A stretch of 55,416 bases of DNA from CAG-177 sp964587915 (lineage in GTDB: Bacteria; Bacillota; Clostridia; Oscillospirales; Acutalibacteraceae). Location of the stretch: the NCBI GenBank assembly GCA_964587915.1, contig CAZPMK010000008.1, positions 1-55,416 on the forward strand. The letters are read 5' to 3'. The notes beneath the pieces are model-generated. The model did no database searches. It saw nothing but the letters and a program-made list of their open reading frames with translations, and was not told where the DNA came from. Both the position numbers and the translations under genes were made by a program. Of the stretch, positions 41,489 to 49,764 are shown piece after piece; within the stretch, counting starts at the first letter, position 1, and each line of letters begins with the position of its first letter.

Positions 41489-41935
41489 TTAGTCATCGGA
41501 GCTGTCGGATTCTTTGGCTATCCAAGGACCGACGGCATCCTCAAGCATGACGAGCTTTGCGGTTTCGTTTATTATCTTTTTTCTTATACTGTTTCTGTAA
41601 TAGGTGAGAAGCCTTTTTTCGTCGTCCGTCATCGGCAAATATTCTGCATCATCTTGAATGGTGCTGACCTCGGCGGCGAGCTTCGGCTTGATATCCGACT
41701 TTTTACGCCTTGTTTTGAAGCAAGAAGCAAATGTGGAAACCTCAACACGGTACAGTTCGGCAAGGTCAAGAAGGCATTTGAGATCGGGCATTCGGCCGTT
41801 TTCGTATCTCGCATATGTTGAGCGGTCGATATGAAGATAATCCGCTACCTGTTGCTGTGAAAGGTTGAGTCCCACACGACAGGTGCGAAGGAGCTTGCTG
41901 AGTCGGAGCTTATCATTCTCTTCCGATATTGCCAT
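41489..41935 (-). CDS. XRE-family transcriptional regulator
   Basis: This is a 148-residue protein with an N-terminal helix-turn-helix (LSKLLRTCRVGLNLSQQQVADYL, then RSTYARYENGR, residues about 12-60) and a mostly helical, charged C-terminal half with a poly-acidic end (SDSSDD). The start is followed by a normal MAISEEND. Its promoter region holds a TGTGAC-N5-GTCACA palindrome that may be its own operator. Its target genes are unknown; the divergent HAD phosphatase is a candidate. Confidence 0.88.
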   Translation of the reverse strand: MAISEENDKLRLSKLLRTCRVGLNLSQQQVADYLHIDRSTYARYENGRMPDLKCLLDLAELYRVEVSTFASCFKTRRKKSDIKPKLAAEVSTIQDDAEYLPMTDDEKRLLTYYRNSIRKKIINETAKLVMLEDAVGPWIAKESDSSDD

Positions 41936-41998
41936 TGAAATCCCCCCTGATATCTGTTTACGACATTATACAACAAGATTTCCCAAAATAGAAGTCCA

Positions 41999-42015
41999 TG
42001 TGACTAAATGTCACA
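41999..42015. promoter_or_regulatory. TGTGAC palindrome between XRE and HAD genes
   Basis: TGTGAC (41999-42004), five bases, then GTCACA (42010-42015) form a perfect inverted repeat in the divergent intergenic region. A minus-strand TATAAT (plus 41965-41970) lies between it and the XRE start. A role as an operator is inference. Confidence 0.5.
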
Positions 42016-42063
42016 AAAAATTAACAATTGCGTCACGCTGTGTACGCACGGAGGTTTGAATAT

Positions 42064-42852
42064 ATGGAGAACGGCAGGATTTTTGAAAAGACTAAGTATT
42101 TTATTATTGATATGGACGGCACGTTTTATCTTGGAGGAAAAATAATCCCCGGTGCCGCCGATTTTATCAAAAAGCTCAGAGAAAGCGGCAGGGATTTTTA
42201 CTTTTTTACGAATAATTCCTCGAACAATGTTGAGGTATGCCGTGCGAAGCTCGAAAAAATGGGCTTCCCCGTTGACGAAAAAAGAGTTATAATTTCATCC
42301 CATGTTGCGGCGGATTATTTAAATGTAAATTATAAAGGAAAGCGTGTATTCCTGCTCGGCAACGAAAGACTCACCGCCGACCTTGAAAAGGCGGGAATTT
42401 GCCTTGTTGACAGCGACCCCGATATCGTTTTGCTCGGTTTTGACACCACCCTTACATACGAAAAGTTGCGTAAGGCGATAAAATATATCGACGGCGGTGC
42501 TGTTTATCTTGCAACACATCCCGATGTCAACTGCCCGACCGAGGACGGTTATATGCCCGACACCGGATCGATGATAGAGCTTATTGCCGCCTCCTCCGGT
42601 AAAAGACCGCTTGTGCTCGGTAAGCCCATGACTGCCACGGTGGATTACATCACCTCTTTGCTCGGCTGTGAAAGGGATGAGCTTGCCTTTGTGGGAGACA
42701 GGCTTGCAACCGATATCGCCATTGGAGCAGACCACGGCATTCCCTGTGCTCTTGTTTACAGCGGAGTGACAACTCCCGAGGAATACGCCGCCTCCGATAT
42801 AAAAGCGAGTGTTGCGGTTGAAAGTCTCGGAGCCTTGGCGGAATATCTTTAA
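42064..42852 (+). CDS. HAD-superfamily subfamily IIA phosphatase (NagD-like)
   Basis: The protein has 262 residues from ATG 42064, with GGAGG upstream. Motif I IIDMDGTFYLG holds the nucleophile Asp, motif II FTNNSSNN follows, motif III is the Lys in VLGKPM, and motif IV FVGDRLATDI holds the acidic pair. The capping domain between motifs II and III marks type IIA (NagD/4-nitrophenylphosphatase-like). Substrates of such enzymes are sugar or nucleoside monophosphates; the one here is not known. It is followed 17 bases later by a transporter gene. Confidence 0.92.
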   Translation: MENGRIFEKTKYFIIDMDGTFYLGGKIIPGAADFIKKLRESGRDFYFFTNNSSNNVEVCRAKLEKMGFPVDEKRVIISSHVAADYLNVNYKGKRVFLLGNERLTADLEKAGICLVDSDPDIVLLGFDTTLTYEKLRKAIKYIDGGAVYLATHPDVNCPTEDGYMPDTGSMIELIAASSGKRPLVLGKPMTATVDYITSLLGCERDELAFVGDRLATDIAIGADHGIPCALVYSGVTTPEEYAASDIKASVAVESLGALAEYL

Positions 42853-42869
42853 TATAATCGGAGATAAAA

Positions 42870-43388
42870 ATGCAAAAGAAGAATAAAACAGTCGTGCTTG
42901 CACAGGGTGCCGTGATAGCCGCCATTTATGCGGCAGCAACCTATCTCAGCTCGGTGCTCGGTATAGCGTACGGACCGATACAATTCAGGTTTTCCGAAGC
43001 GTTGACGGTTCTTGCCGTGCTGACTCCTGCGGCGGTGCCGGGGCTTGCAATAGGGTGCATAATCGGAAATATAGGCAGTCCCATGGGCGTGTGGGATATA
43101 ATTTTCGGCTCTCTTGCAACGCTTTTTGCGGCTTTGACGGCACGGCGGCTCAGAAAAATCAAAATAAAAGGAATACCCCTGCTTTCGGTTCTTATGCCCG
43201 TTGTGTTTAATGCGGCGGCGGTCGGAGCGGAAATAACCTTGCTTATTCCTACAGACGGAGCAAAGGCAGTTGCTTTTGCGTTGAATGCTTTGCAGGTCGG
43301 AGCGGGCGAGCTTGCCGTTTGTCTGCTCGGAGGGATTCCGCTGTACCTTTCTTTAAGAAACAAAAAGATACCCGGCTTCGGCGAATAA
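42870..43388 (+). CDS. queT: QueT-family ECF transporter S component
   Basis: This is a 172-residue membrane protein with about five or six helices of the QueT (DUF988) family, with QGAVIAAIYAAATYLSSVLGIAYGPIQFRFSEAL split by a short loop and PGLAIGCIIGNIGSPMG. QueT binds a queuosine precursor and works with the shared ECF energy-coupling module, which is not in this window. No preQ1 riboswitch is visible; only 17 bases separate it from the HAD gene, with GGAGATAAAA before the ATG. The substrate is assigned by family only. Confidence 0.85.
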   Translation: MQKKNKTVVLAQGAVIAAIYAAATYLSSVLGIAYGPIQFRFSEALTVLAVLTPAAVPGLAIGCIIGNIGSPMGVWDIIFGSLATLFAALTARRLRKIKIKGIPLLSVLMPVVFNAAAVGAEITLLIPTDGAKAVAFALNALQVGAGELAVCLLGGIPLYLSLRNKKIPGFGE

Positions 43389-43546
43389 GCTGCGATTTTT
43401 TGCTGTTTCTCTTAAAATTTAATAAATTGTTAAAAAATAACTATTCCATTTTCAGTTGAACTGTGATATAATGCAAATGTAAATACCCTTTGGACGATAC
43501 ATTCCGTTGCATCGTTTAGGGGAAAAATAAAACGGAGGATATACAA
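43389..43546 (+). promoter_or_regulatory. Promoter region of the secreted protein gene
   Basis: Within this AT-rich stretch an extended -10, TGATATAAT, lies near 43460-43475 without a good -35. The leader then contains a hairpin-capable segment, and GGAGGATATAC precedes the start. No other element is visible. Confidence 0.45.
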
Positions 43547-44908
43547 ATGACAAAAATTTCAAAGAAGATGCTTTCCCTTGTTCTTGCCCTGCTTATTGCT
43601 TGCTCCTGCATGGCAGTCACGGGATATGCGGCAGTCAGCGTTGATAAAATAACGCTTAGCGCAGACGATTGCAAGTTCGTAAGCGATGATTACGGCAAGC
43701 GTATTGAGGTTGCAAACAAAACCGTCTCCGTTGACGGCACTCCCTATGATGTAACTTATGTTGCTACCGTTAAGGACGGCACCGACACTCTCCCTGCAAC
43801 TCAGGATACCGAGAATAACAAGACTCAGTTTGCACTTCCTCTTACCGCATCAAAGGTTAGCTATGTCATTACCGGAACAATAACGGTGGGTGAGGAAACT
43901 GTCGATGCAGTAAATGCTTATGAAATAAAGATTAAAAATTCCCAGTCTCAGCCGGCAGCTCCCGTTCCCGTCAGCATTACCTCAACAACAATTGAGATAG
44001 CACCCGTCACGGGCTGTGAGTATAAAATAGATGACGATGCATGGCAGGCTTCGGCAAAGTTCACCGGTCTTACTCCCGAAGGAAGCTATAAGATTTCGAT
44101 AAGATATAAAGAAACAACCGATGCGTATGCAAGCGCCGCCGCTTATGCGACCGTTAAGACTCTCAAGGCGGCATCTGATAATCCTGCAAGGCAGCCTGAA
44201 CTTATTGATAAGACCAAGACTTCGATAACCGTCGGCGTTCTCAACGATAAAAACGAGGTTGACCCGAATTACGAGTATTCCATCGACGGCGGAAAGAATT
44301 GGCAGAAGAGCGGCGTTTTCAACGGACTTACCGCAAACAAGATGTATTCTTTCGTATCAAGAGAAATTTTTAACCCGCAGGAGCAGGATCCCAGCACCGT
44401 AAGCTCAGAAATCAAAATTACCACGAACAGCATGGATCCCTATGCTGCAAGCCTTGAAAAGTCTACCTTTAAGATTACAAGCCAGCCTCACGAGGACGGT
44501 ATTTATGCGGGTGACACTATCGGTTTTGCCGTTACGGGCGATTCAAGAGCTAATGCAAATGACGTACAGTACGGCGATACAAGATATGTTCCCGTAAAGT
44601 TCAAGGCAACACAGGATAAGCCCTCAGAGACTCCTCTTTTGAACGGAAGCGGCACGATCACCACCACGGGCAAGGCCAAGGTAACCGTAACCGTTATCTA
44701 TGATAAGCAGAGATTTGACGGCGAGTGGGAAACCGTAGGCACCGATTCCCGTACCTTCTCCTTTGAGGTTAAGGAAGAATACAACGGCGTTAAGAAGTTC
44801 TTTGAGAACCTCCTCAACATTTTGCTTGACACCATTCCCGGTATCCTTGCGAAGCTCCTTGAAATGGATCTTCTCGGTAAGCTCATCGGTTTGATAACAG
44901 GCAAGTAA
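43547..44908 (+). CDS. Secreted Ig/FN3-like domain protein, unknown function
   Basis: The 453-residue protein has a signal peptide (MTKISKKMLSLVLALLIAC, then MAVTGYAAV). Two related blocks occur: one with CEYKIDDDAWQ...FTGLTPEGSYKISIRY (about 160-200) and one with YEYSIDGGKNWQ...FNGLTANKMYSFVSRE (about 243-280), both fibronectin III-like as in bacterial surface proteins. The C-terminus is unusual: after KEEYNGVKKFF comes a strongly hydrophobic, amphipathic run (LLNILLDTIPGILAKLLEMD, then GLITGK) with no cell-wall sorting motif. It could anchor in the membrane surface or mediate assembly. The gene ends at its own terminator. Confidence 0.75.
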   Translation: MTKISKKMLSLVLALLIACSCMAVTGYAAVSVDKITLSADDCKFVSDDYGKRIEVANKTVSVDGTPYDVTYVATVKDGTDTLPATQDTENNKTQFALPLTASKVSYVITGTITVGEETVDAVNAYEIKIKNSQSQPAAPVPVSITSTTIEIAPVTGCEYKIDDDAWQASAKFTGLTPEGSYKISIRYKETTDAYASAAAYATVKTLKAASDNPARQPELIDKTKTSITVGVLNDKNEVDPNYEYSIDGGKNWQKSGVFNGLTANKMYSFVSREIFNPQEQDPSTVSSEIKITTNSMDPYAASLEKSTFKITSQPHEDGIYAGDTIGFAVTGDSRANANDVQYGDTRYVPVKFKATQDKPSETPLLNGSGTITTTGKAKVTVTVIYDKQRFDGEWETVGTDSRTFSFEVKEEYNGVKKFFENLLNILLDTIPGILAKLLEMDLLGKLIGLITGK

Positions 44909-44917
44909 ATAAGAATT

Positions 44918-44947
44918 ATACCCTCGGTTCGACCGAGGGTATTTTTA
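44918..44947 (+). terminator. Terminator after the secreted protein gene
   Basis: The perfect stem ATACCCTCGGT/ACCGAGGGTAT with loop TCG is followed by TTTTT. Confidence 0.9.
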
Positions 44948-44969
44948 CTGCAATGCAACCGCCGAAGCG

Positions 44970-45959
44970 TTAAAGTTCAATTTTCCAAAAGGCGACGTTC
45001 AGCCGCTCATAGGTATATGAAATATAGAGACAGCCGTTTTTGTACTCGATTGCGGGGTATGAAAATTCGCTGTCCTTTTTTTCTTCTTCAAGTGTGAGCT
45101 CCGTGCTCCAGCTTGCACCGTTATCACGAGAAAGCTGAAGAGTGAGCGGACTTCTTTCGCCCCAATTTTCGCTGACGGGATTAGAGAGAAGCCAGAGACT
45201 TCCGTCGGGAATTTTAACAACATCAATACCGCTGTTGTTGTTCGGCAAAACAGTGGGATACGCTTCACACCAGCTTTCGCCGTAATCCTCGGAGTCGCTT
45301 CTGTAAATTTTTCCTACCGAGGTGCGGGTAAGCATATGAACGTGACCGGGGGCGGATTCCCACAGCGTCGGCTGTATCATCGGAATGAGATTACTGCAAT
45401 GACCGTTTTGCGAATTCAGCAGGGGAGATATGTATTCCGTTCTGACCTTGCGGCTTTTACGCCAGCTTTTTCCGTCATCATCGGAAATGTCAACAAAGCA
45501 ATTCCAGCCGTGATTTTCCGTTGAAGCGGGTGCAAGTATTCTTCCGTTCGACAAACGCAGACACTTGTTTTTTACGGGACCTCTGCCGCCGCTTGTGTCT
45601 CCCTTGACAAGCTCATGAGGTTTTGAAAAGGTCAAGCCGCCGTCATGCGAAACGGAAATAAAGGTACGCCAAGAGGGTATATGTCTGCCGACCTTAAAAA
45701 ACAGGAGAATATCGCCGTCCTTGTTTTGTGCAAGAACGGGATTCCAATGCGGGAGCTTTTTGGCGTAGGATACGGCAAAGGGCTTGCTCCAGCCGTTTTC
45801 GTCACGCCGTGCCACCCAGATATCAACATCACAGGCACTTTCTTTTGTTCCTCCGAACCAAGCGGTAAGCACCGTGCCGTCATCGAGAGGCAAAACACTT
45901 GTTGCGTGGCAGTTTGCGGTGGGAAGCGGATTACATACAAATTCTTTAACAGCCTTCAT
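44970..45959 (-). CDS. Sialidase-like (BNR/Asp-box) protein
   Basis: The 329-residue protein has a six-bladed sialidase fold pattern with at least four Asp-boxes: SHDGGLTF, SDDDGKSW, SEDYGESW and SRDNGASW. An N-terminal PLDDGTVLTAWFGGTKE segment and WNPVLAQ follow the family. The start lacks a signal peptide, so it seems cytosolic, unlike most GH33 sialidases; the canonical arginine triad cannot be confirmed by eye. It may be an exo-sialidase-like hydrolase or lyase acting on an imported sugar. Confidence 0.82.
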   Translation of the reverse strand: MKAVKEFVCNPLPTANCHATSVLPLDDGTVLTAWFGGTKESACDVDIWVARRDENGWSKPFAVSYAKKLPHWNPVLAQNKDGDILLFFKVGRHIPSWRTFISVSHDGGLTFSKPHELVKGDTSGGRGPVKNKCLRLSNGRILAPASTENHGWNCFVDISDDDGKSWRKSRKVRTEYISPLLNSQNGHCSNLIPMIQPTLWESAPGHVHMLTRTSVGKIYRSDSEDYGESWCEAYPTVLPNNNSGIDVVKIPDGSLWLLSNPVSENWGERSPLTLQLSRDNGASWSTELTLEEEKKDSEFSYPAIEYKNGCLYISYTYERLNVAFWKIEL

Positions 45960-45968
45960 TTTTACACC

Positions 45969-46187
45969 TCACAGCTCGAAATCCGACGGGTCTGCGTGTT
46001 CAAGCTCGGGCGGCTTTTTCGGAACACGCTTTAGCGGATCATACGAATAAGAATGACATTTTTCATCTGCGGGGACGATGCCCTTTTTTATGCAAAGCAC
46101 GGAGTTACCGTCGGGTGCGAGCTTTCCGTGGCGGCAATAGGAACAGCTTGGCGGATATTTCTTTTTGTTAAGGAGCTTTCGTTTCAT
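45969..46187 (-). CDS. Small cysteine-containing protein
   Basis: The protein has 72 residues from ATG 46187 (GAAAGGTTGTTG upstream). Basic N-terminus (KRKLLNKKKYPP), then Cys15-x2-Cys18, Cys32 and Cys44, which may bind a zinc or other metal, and a Pro/Glu-rich tail. No function is recognised. It is 9 bases upstream of the sialidase-like gene on the same strand. Confidence 0.65.
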   Translation of the reverse strand: MKRKLLNKKKYPPSCSYCRHGKLAPDGNSVLCIKKGIVPADEKCHSYSYDPLKRVPKKPPELEHADPSDFEL

Positions 46188-46212
46188 GCTTTCAACAACC
46201 TTTCGATTTATT

Positions 46213-47250
46213 CTAACACTTTTTTCGCTTCGTATCAAGGTCTAAAATGAGCAGAGCCGACAAAAACAGCAAAGAAATTGATGCGGGAGCGGAATGTGAC
46301 CACAAATGTGACTCTCCGACGGTTGCAAGAGTGGCTTGCGATACGGGAAAAAGTATCAAAAGGAGCTTGCATACCGTTGCGGAAAATATGGCGTGGAGTG
46401 TTCGGAAAAGAAAGAATATTTTTTTGCACGGAGCCGCGTCGCCGCTGAGTGCGAATATCTGCATATGTATGCAAAGTCCGCCGAAAGCACACTCGGCACA
46501 AAGAATTTCAAGAGGTACGGTGCCTGCACAGGAAATACAGCCGTTCGTCACCTCGCACAGCATTGTAACTGCACGCCGTATATTCTCGTTTGGAATAATC
46601 ACTTCGGCACAGGCGGTAAGTCCCGAAAAAAGCGAAACGAAAGCACAAATGGAAAGCATAGAATTTGCACAGGCGGTTACGCTTCCGACGAGCACTTGAG
46701 AAAAATCGACGGTATTACAAGAGGGAGCGGATACATAAAAATCGGATTTTATTATATGCTTTGCGATAAAGCCGAGAGGCAGAACGGAGATACATATGCT
46801 TGCGAGAATCACCGTACCGGCACGGCGAGAGGACAGCATGGCACCGCCGACGGCGTTCACGCAAAAACCGATACCGGGACTTAAACAAAATGCGGTGAGT
46901 TTTTTTGCCTCACTCTTGCTTATTTTTCCGCCGCCGAGTAATGCCCTTGTTGCCGTTGCAACGGTGGGATATCCGCCGAATAATCCGAGAAGTAAAGCGG
47001 GAAAGGCCTCTGCAGACAGCCCGAAAAGAAATTTCATCGGTACCGAGATAATTTTTTTGAAGCGTTCGGGCAATTCTCCCGAGCCGAGAAGTCCCGATGC
47101 GGCGGTGAAACCAAAAAGTGAGGGGATTATAACCTCGGCACAGCTTTTCAGTCCCGCAGATACTCCGAGAGCAAAAACGGCGGGTCGGGCGGCAATTGTC
47201 GCAAAAAGAATTAAGCCCGTCAGAGTCAGCATATATCCGTTCTTTTTCAT
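46213..47250 (-). CDS. YlbJ-like sporulation integral membrane protein
   Basis: The protein has 345 residues from ATG 47250 (GGAGGTG upstream), with about eight membrane helices. The Gate/nucleoside-recognition-like domain shows IPSLFGFTAASGLLG, LLGLFGGYPTVATATR and the paired PGIGFCVNAVGGAML, as in YlbJ of B. subtilis, which is needed for spore cortex formation under sigma E. Assignment is by family pattern. It is divergent from the YqfC-YqfD pair. Confidence 0.8.
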   Translation of the reverse strand: MKKNGYMLTLTGLILFATIAARPAVFALGVSAGLKSCAEVIIPSLFGFTAASGLLGSGELPERFKKIISVPMKFLFGLSAEAFPALLLGLFGGYPTVATATRALLGGGKISKSEAKKLTAFCLSPGIGFCVNAVGGAMLSSRRAGTVILASICISVLPLGFIAKHIIKSDFYVSAPSCNTVDFSQVLVGSVTACANSMLSICAFVSLFSGLTACAEVIIPNENIRRAVTMLCEVTNGCISCAGTVPLEILCAECAFGGLCIHMQIFALSGDAAPCKKIFFLFRTLHAIFSATVCKLLLILFPVSQATLATVGESHLWSHSAPASISLLFLSALLILDLDTKRKKC

Positions 47251-47337
47251 GTTCAGTATTTCACCTCCGTTCATTCTATGCACCGCAGGTTCTTTTTATC
47301 GGCTTTTGCTCATATTTTTTGTGTAAGGAGTGAGCGT

Positions 47338-47637
47338 ATGAGTGCAAGAGGCAGTAGAAGAGATGAAAGAATGGGGCGGCTGCTCGAAACGGTGAGCAGG
47401 AGCTTGGATATTCCGCAGGATACCTTCGGCGGCTGTGCCCATGTTGAAATAAGAGGAAACCGTGAAGCCATAGTTGACGGCTGTTGCGGTGTCCTCGAAT
47501 ATTGCGATGATGCCATAGCGTTGAACACCGGCAGAATGACAGTTCGTTTTCGCGGCTGTGATTTAACCATACTTTCAATGCAGAACGGTCAGGCTGTCAT
47601 CAAGGGCATGATAAGCTCTCTTGAATACGGAAATTAG
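47338..47637 (+). CDS. yqfC: YabP/YqfC-family sporulation protein
   Basis: The protein has 99 residues from ATG 47338 (AAGGAGTGAGCG upstream). The YabP/YqfC domain shows HVEIRGNREAIVDGCCGVLEY and TVRFRGCDLTILSM. YqfC is made in the mother cell under sigma E in B. subtilis. It lies six bases before yqfD, as in other spore formers. Confidence 0.9.
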   Translation: MSARGSRRDERMGRLLETVSRSLDIPQDTFGGCAHVEIRGNREAIVDGCCGVLEYCDDAIALNTGRMTVRFRGCDLTILSMQNGQAVIKGMISSLEYGN

Positions 47638-47642
47638 GTGAA

Positions 47643-48821
47643 GTGATGCTGCTTTTAAGATTTTTGAGATACATTTTCGGATATGTCGCCTTTACCGCAT
47701 ACGGCGGCTTTCCCGAAAGATTTATAAATCTGTGCGAGCACAAAAAAATTCTCATTTGGGATGTCCGCAGTAACGGCGGTGAGATAAAGGCTTGTACCGA
47801 CAGAAACGGCTACAAAAAAATGCGTGAGTGTGCCCGCCGTTCGGGAATGAAGCTGAAAATAAACAAAAAGTGCGGTCTGCCGTTTTTTATGAACCGACAC
47901 AGCCGCAGGTTCGGCGTGATAATCGGAATTTGCCTTTGCGGTGCAACGCTTCTTATTCTTTCAACAAGGCTTTGGAGCATTGATGTTATCGGGAATGAAA
48001 GAATTGCAAGCGATAAAATCATTGCGGCATTTGAGGAGGCAGGGGTACGGATAGGTACTCCCTGCAACAGAATTGATGAGGATGCGGCGGAAAAAGCGGC
48101 AATGAACAGGCTTGACGGCATACTTTGGATGAATATAAACATTCGCGGCAGCCGTGCGGTTATCGAAGTCAGAGAAACAGTCGAACAGCCGACGGTTGAG
48201 CAGGATGACACTCCGCTGAATATAGTAGCTGCAAAGGATGGACAGATTGTCATCATTCGTCCGTTCAGCGGTACGCAGGAGCAGAAAACGGGTACTGCCG
48301 TGCTCAAAGGTGAGCTTCTCATAAGCGGAATGAAAGAGAATAAGGATTTGACGGTTTCCTTTTGCCGTGCCGAGGGATATGTTGTTGCACGAACGACAGC
48401 CGAGATTTCCGCTTCCTGCAAAGTGTCGTTTAATGCCGAAAAAACAGCGGACAAAAGAAGGAGCATACGCCTTGACTTGCTGACCTTTTCATTGCCGATA
48501 ACTCCGCAGACGGTGCAGGGATATACGGAAAAAAAGCGGCTTCGCCTAAACGGTGTTACGCTTCCTGTCGGAATAACCGTTACAACGAGCCGCGAGAGAA
48601 GTGAAAGTGAAATCAGTCTGACTTCCGAGCAGGCAAGACTTGCGGCACAATCGGAATTTCTTTGTTCCTGCACAAGAGCATTCAGATACGCTTATGCCGA
48701 GAACGGAGAAATACGGGAAGCGGCTGACAAAAACGGCTGTACGGTGTCGGGGAGCTTTGCGGTTCTTGAAAATATCGGAAAGAAAGAGCCAATGGAAATA
48801 AAAACGGAGACACCGCAGTAA
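47643..48821 (+). CDS. yqfD: Sporulation protein YqfD
   Basis: The protein has 392 residues with a GTG (47643) or ATG (47646) start. An N-terminal soluble part with RNGYKKMRECARRSGMKLKI leads to one membrane helix (FGVIIGICLCGATLLIL, about 90-107), then WSIDVIGNER and a large outer domain with GILWMNINIRGS and FRYAYAENGEI. YqfD works in the mother cell during spore formation. Coupled to yqfC. Confidence 0.92.
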   Translation: MMLLLRFLRYIFGYVAFTAYGGFPERFINLCEHKKILIWDVRSNGGEIKACTDRNGYKKMRECARRSGMKLKINKKCGLPFFMNRHSRRFGVIIGICLCGATLLILSTRLWSIDVIGNERIASDKIIAAFEEAGVRIGTPCNRIDEDAAEKAAMNRLDGILWMNINIRGSRAVIEVRETVEQPTVEQDDTPLNIVAAKDGQIVIIRPFSGTQEQKTGTAVLKGELLISGMKENKDLTVSFCRAEGYVVARTTAEISASCKVSFNAEKTADKRRSIRLDLLTFSLPITPQTVQGYTEKKRLRLNGVTLPVGITVTTSRERSESEISLTSEQARLAAQSEFLCSCTRAFRYAYAENGEIREAADKNGCTVSGSFAVLENIGKKEPMEIKTETPQ

Positions 48822-48834
48822 ATCGGTGCCTCCG
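48805..48834 (-). terminator. Terminator of the suf operon
   Basis: Arms CGGAG-CACCG and CGGTG-CTCCG pair with one mismatch; on the minus strand they are followed by TTTTTATTT. The stem overlaps the end of yqfD on the opposite strand. Confidence 0.65.
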
Positions 48835-48846
48835 CAGAGCTGTTTT

Positions 48847-49764
48847 TTATTTAAGGAAGCCGTTGATGATTACGTTTTCGGCTTCTTCCTCCGTCATTCC
48901 GAAGGTCATCAGCTTGACGAGCTGGTCGTTGTTTATCCTGCCTATTGCCGCTTCATGCACGATTTGAGCATCGGCTGAATTTGCGGTGATTGCGGGAATT
49001 GAGCTGACTGTTGCATTATCCATGATTATCGAATCGCATTGCACGTGAGCACGGCATTTTGCGTTTCCCACGGCGTTCGGGTGAAAAATCTGCTTTGAAG
49101 AATCCTTTGCCACGGAGCGTGATATTATTCTCGTTGAGGCATCCTCGCCGTCAAGCACGACCTCGATATCCGAACGGGCATGCTGATTTCCGTGGGTAAG
49201 AAGTCGTTCGGTAACAATGAGCTTTGCTCCCGCCGCAAGAGTAGCCTTGGTATCTCTGACGGTGGAATCAACACCCTTGATTTGCACCATCTCCATTTCA
49301 CAAACGGAATTTTCGTCCTGCTCAACAACGGTAACCGGATTGAGTATGCGTTCACCCGAGCCGTTGCCCTCTCCGTAATGCTTTTCAACATATTTTATCT
49401 TGGCATTTTTGCCGATATGGAACGTATGAATGCCGTCATGCTGCGATTTTTGTGAGCCGTCATTGTGGATTCCGCAGCCCGCAACGATAAGCACATCAGC
49501 ACCCTCGCCGATATAAAAATCGTTGTAAACAACATCATCAAGCCCCGATTCCGTGAGAATTACGGGAATGTGTACGCTCTCGTTTTTGGTTTCGGGAGCG
49601 ATTATAATGTCGATACCGGGCTTGTCACTTTTCGGTACAATTTCAATATTTGCGGTGGAACGCCTTGAAAGACCGCTTCCGTTTTTGCGTATATTGTATG
49701 CCCCCGACGGAATTTCGTGAAGGTCGGCAACTGCTTCAAGCAAAGAAAGATCTGTTTTTTCCAT
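48847..49764 (-). CDS. SufB/SufD-like Fe-S cluster assembly scaffold (SmsB-type)
   Basis: The protein has 305 residues from ATG 49764, which overlaps the sufC stop (TAATG). The beta-helix SufBD core is visible: ESGLDDVVYNDFYIGEGADVLIVAGCGIH, HVQCDSIIMDNATVSSIPAI and the C-terminal VHEAAIGRINNDQLVKLMTFGMTEEEAENVIINGFL. It is shorter than E. coli SufB (about 495) and no sufD, sufS or sufU is beside it, so this fits the minimal two-gene SmsCB-type system. Cys in GCGIH may bind the cluster. Confidence 0.88.
   Translation of the reverse strand: MEKTDLSLLEAVADLHEIPSGAYNIRKNGSGLSRRSTANIEIVPKSDKPGIDIIIAPETKNESVHIPVILTESGLDDVVYNDFYIGEGADVLIVAGCGIHNDGSQKSQHDGIHTFHIGKNAKIKYVEKHYGEGNGSGERILNPVTVVEQDENSVCEMEMVQIKGVDSTVRDTKATLAAGAKLIVTERLLTHGNQHARSDIEVVLDGEDASTRIISRSVAKDSSKQIFHPNAVGNAKCRAHVQCDSIIMDNATVSSIPAITANSADAQIVHEAAIGRINNDQLVKLMTFGMTEEEAENVIINGFLK

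Noticed and set aside
42853..42869. preQ1 riboswitch before the QueT-like gene
   Set aside because: Only 17 bases separate it from the HAD gene, too short for the aptamer, and no motif is visible.
46247..46884. Long plus-strand frames opposite the YlbJ-like gene
   Set aside because: The minus-strand frame encodes a clear membrane protein family with a good ribosome-binding site; the plus frames are compositional shadows.
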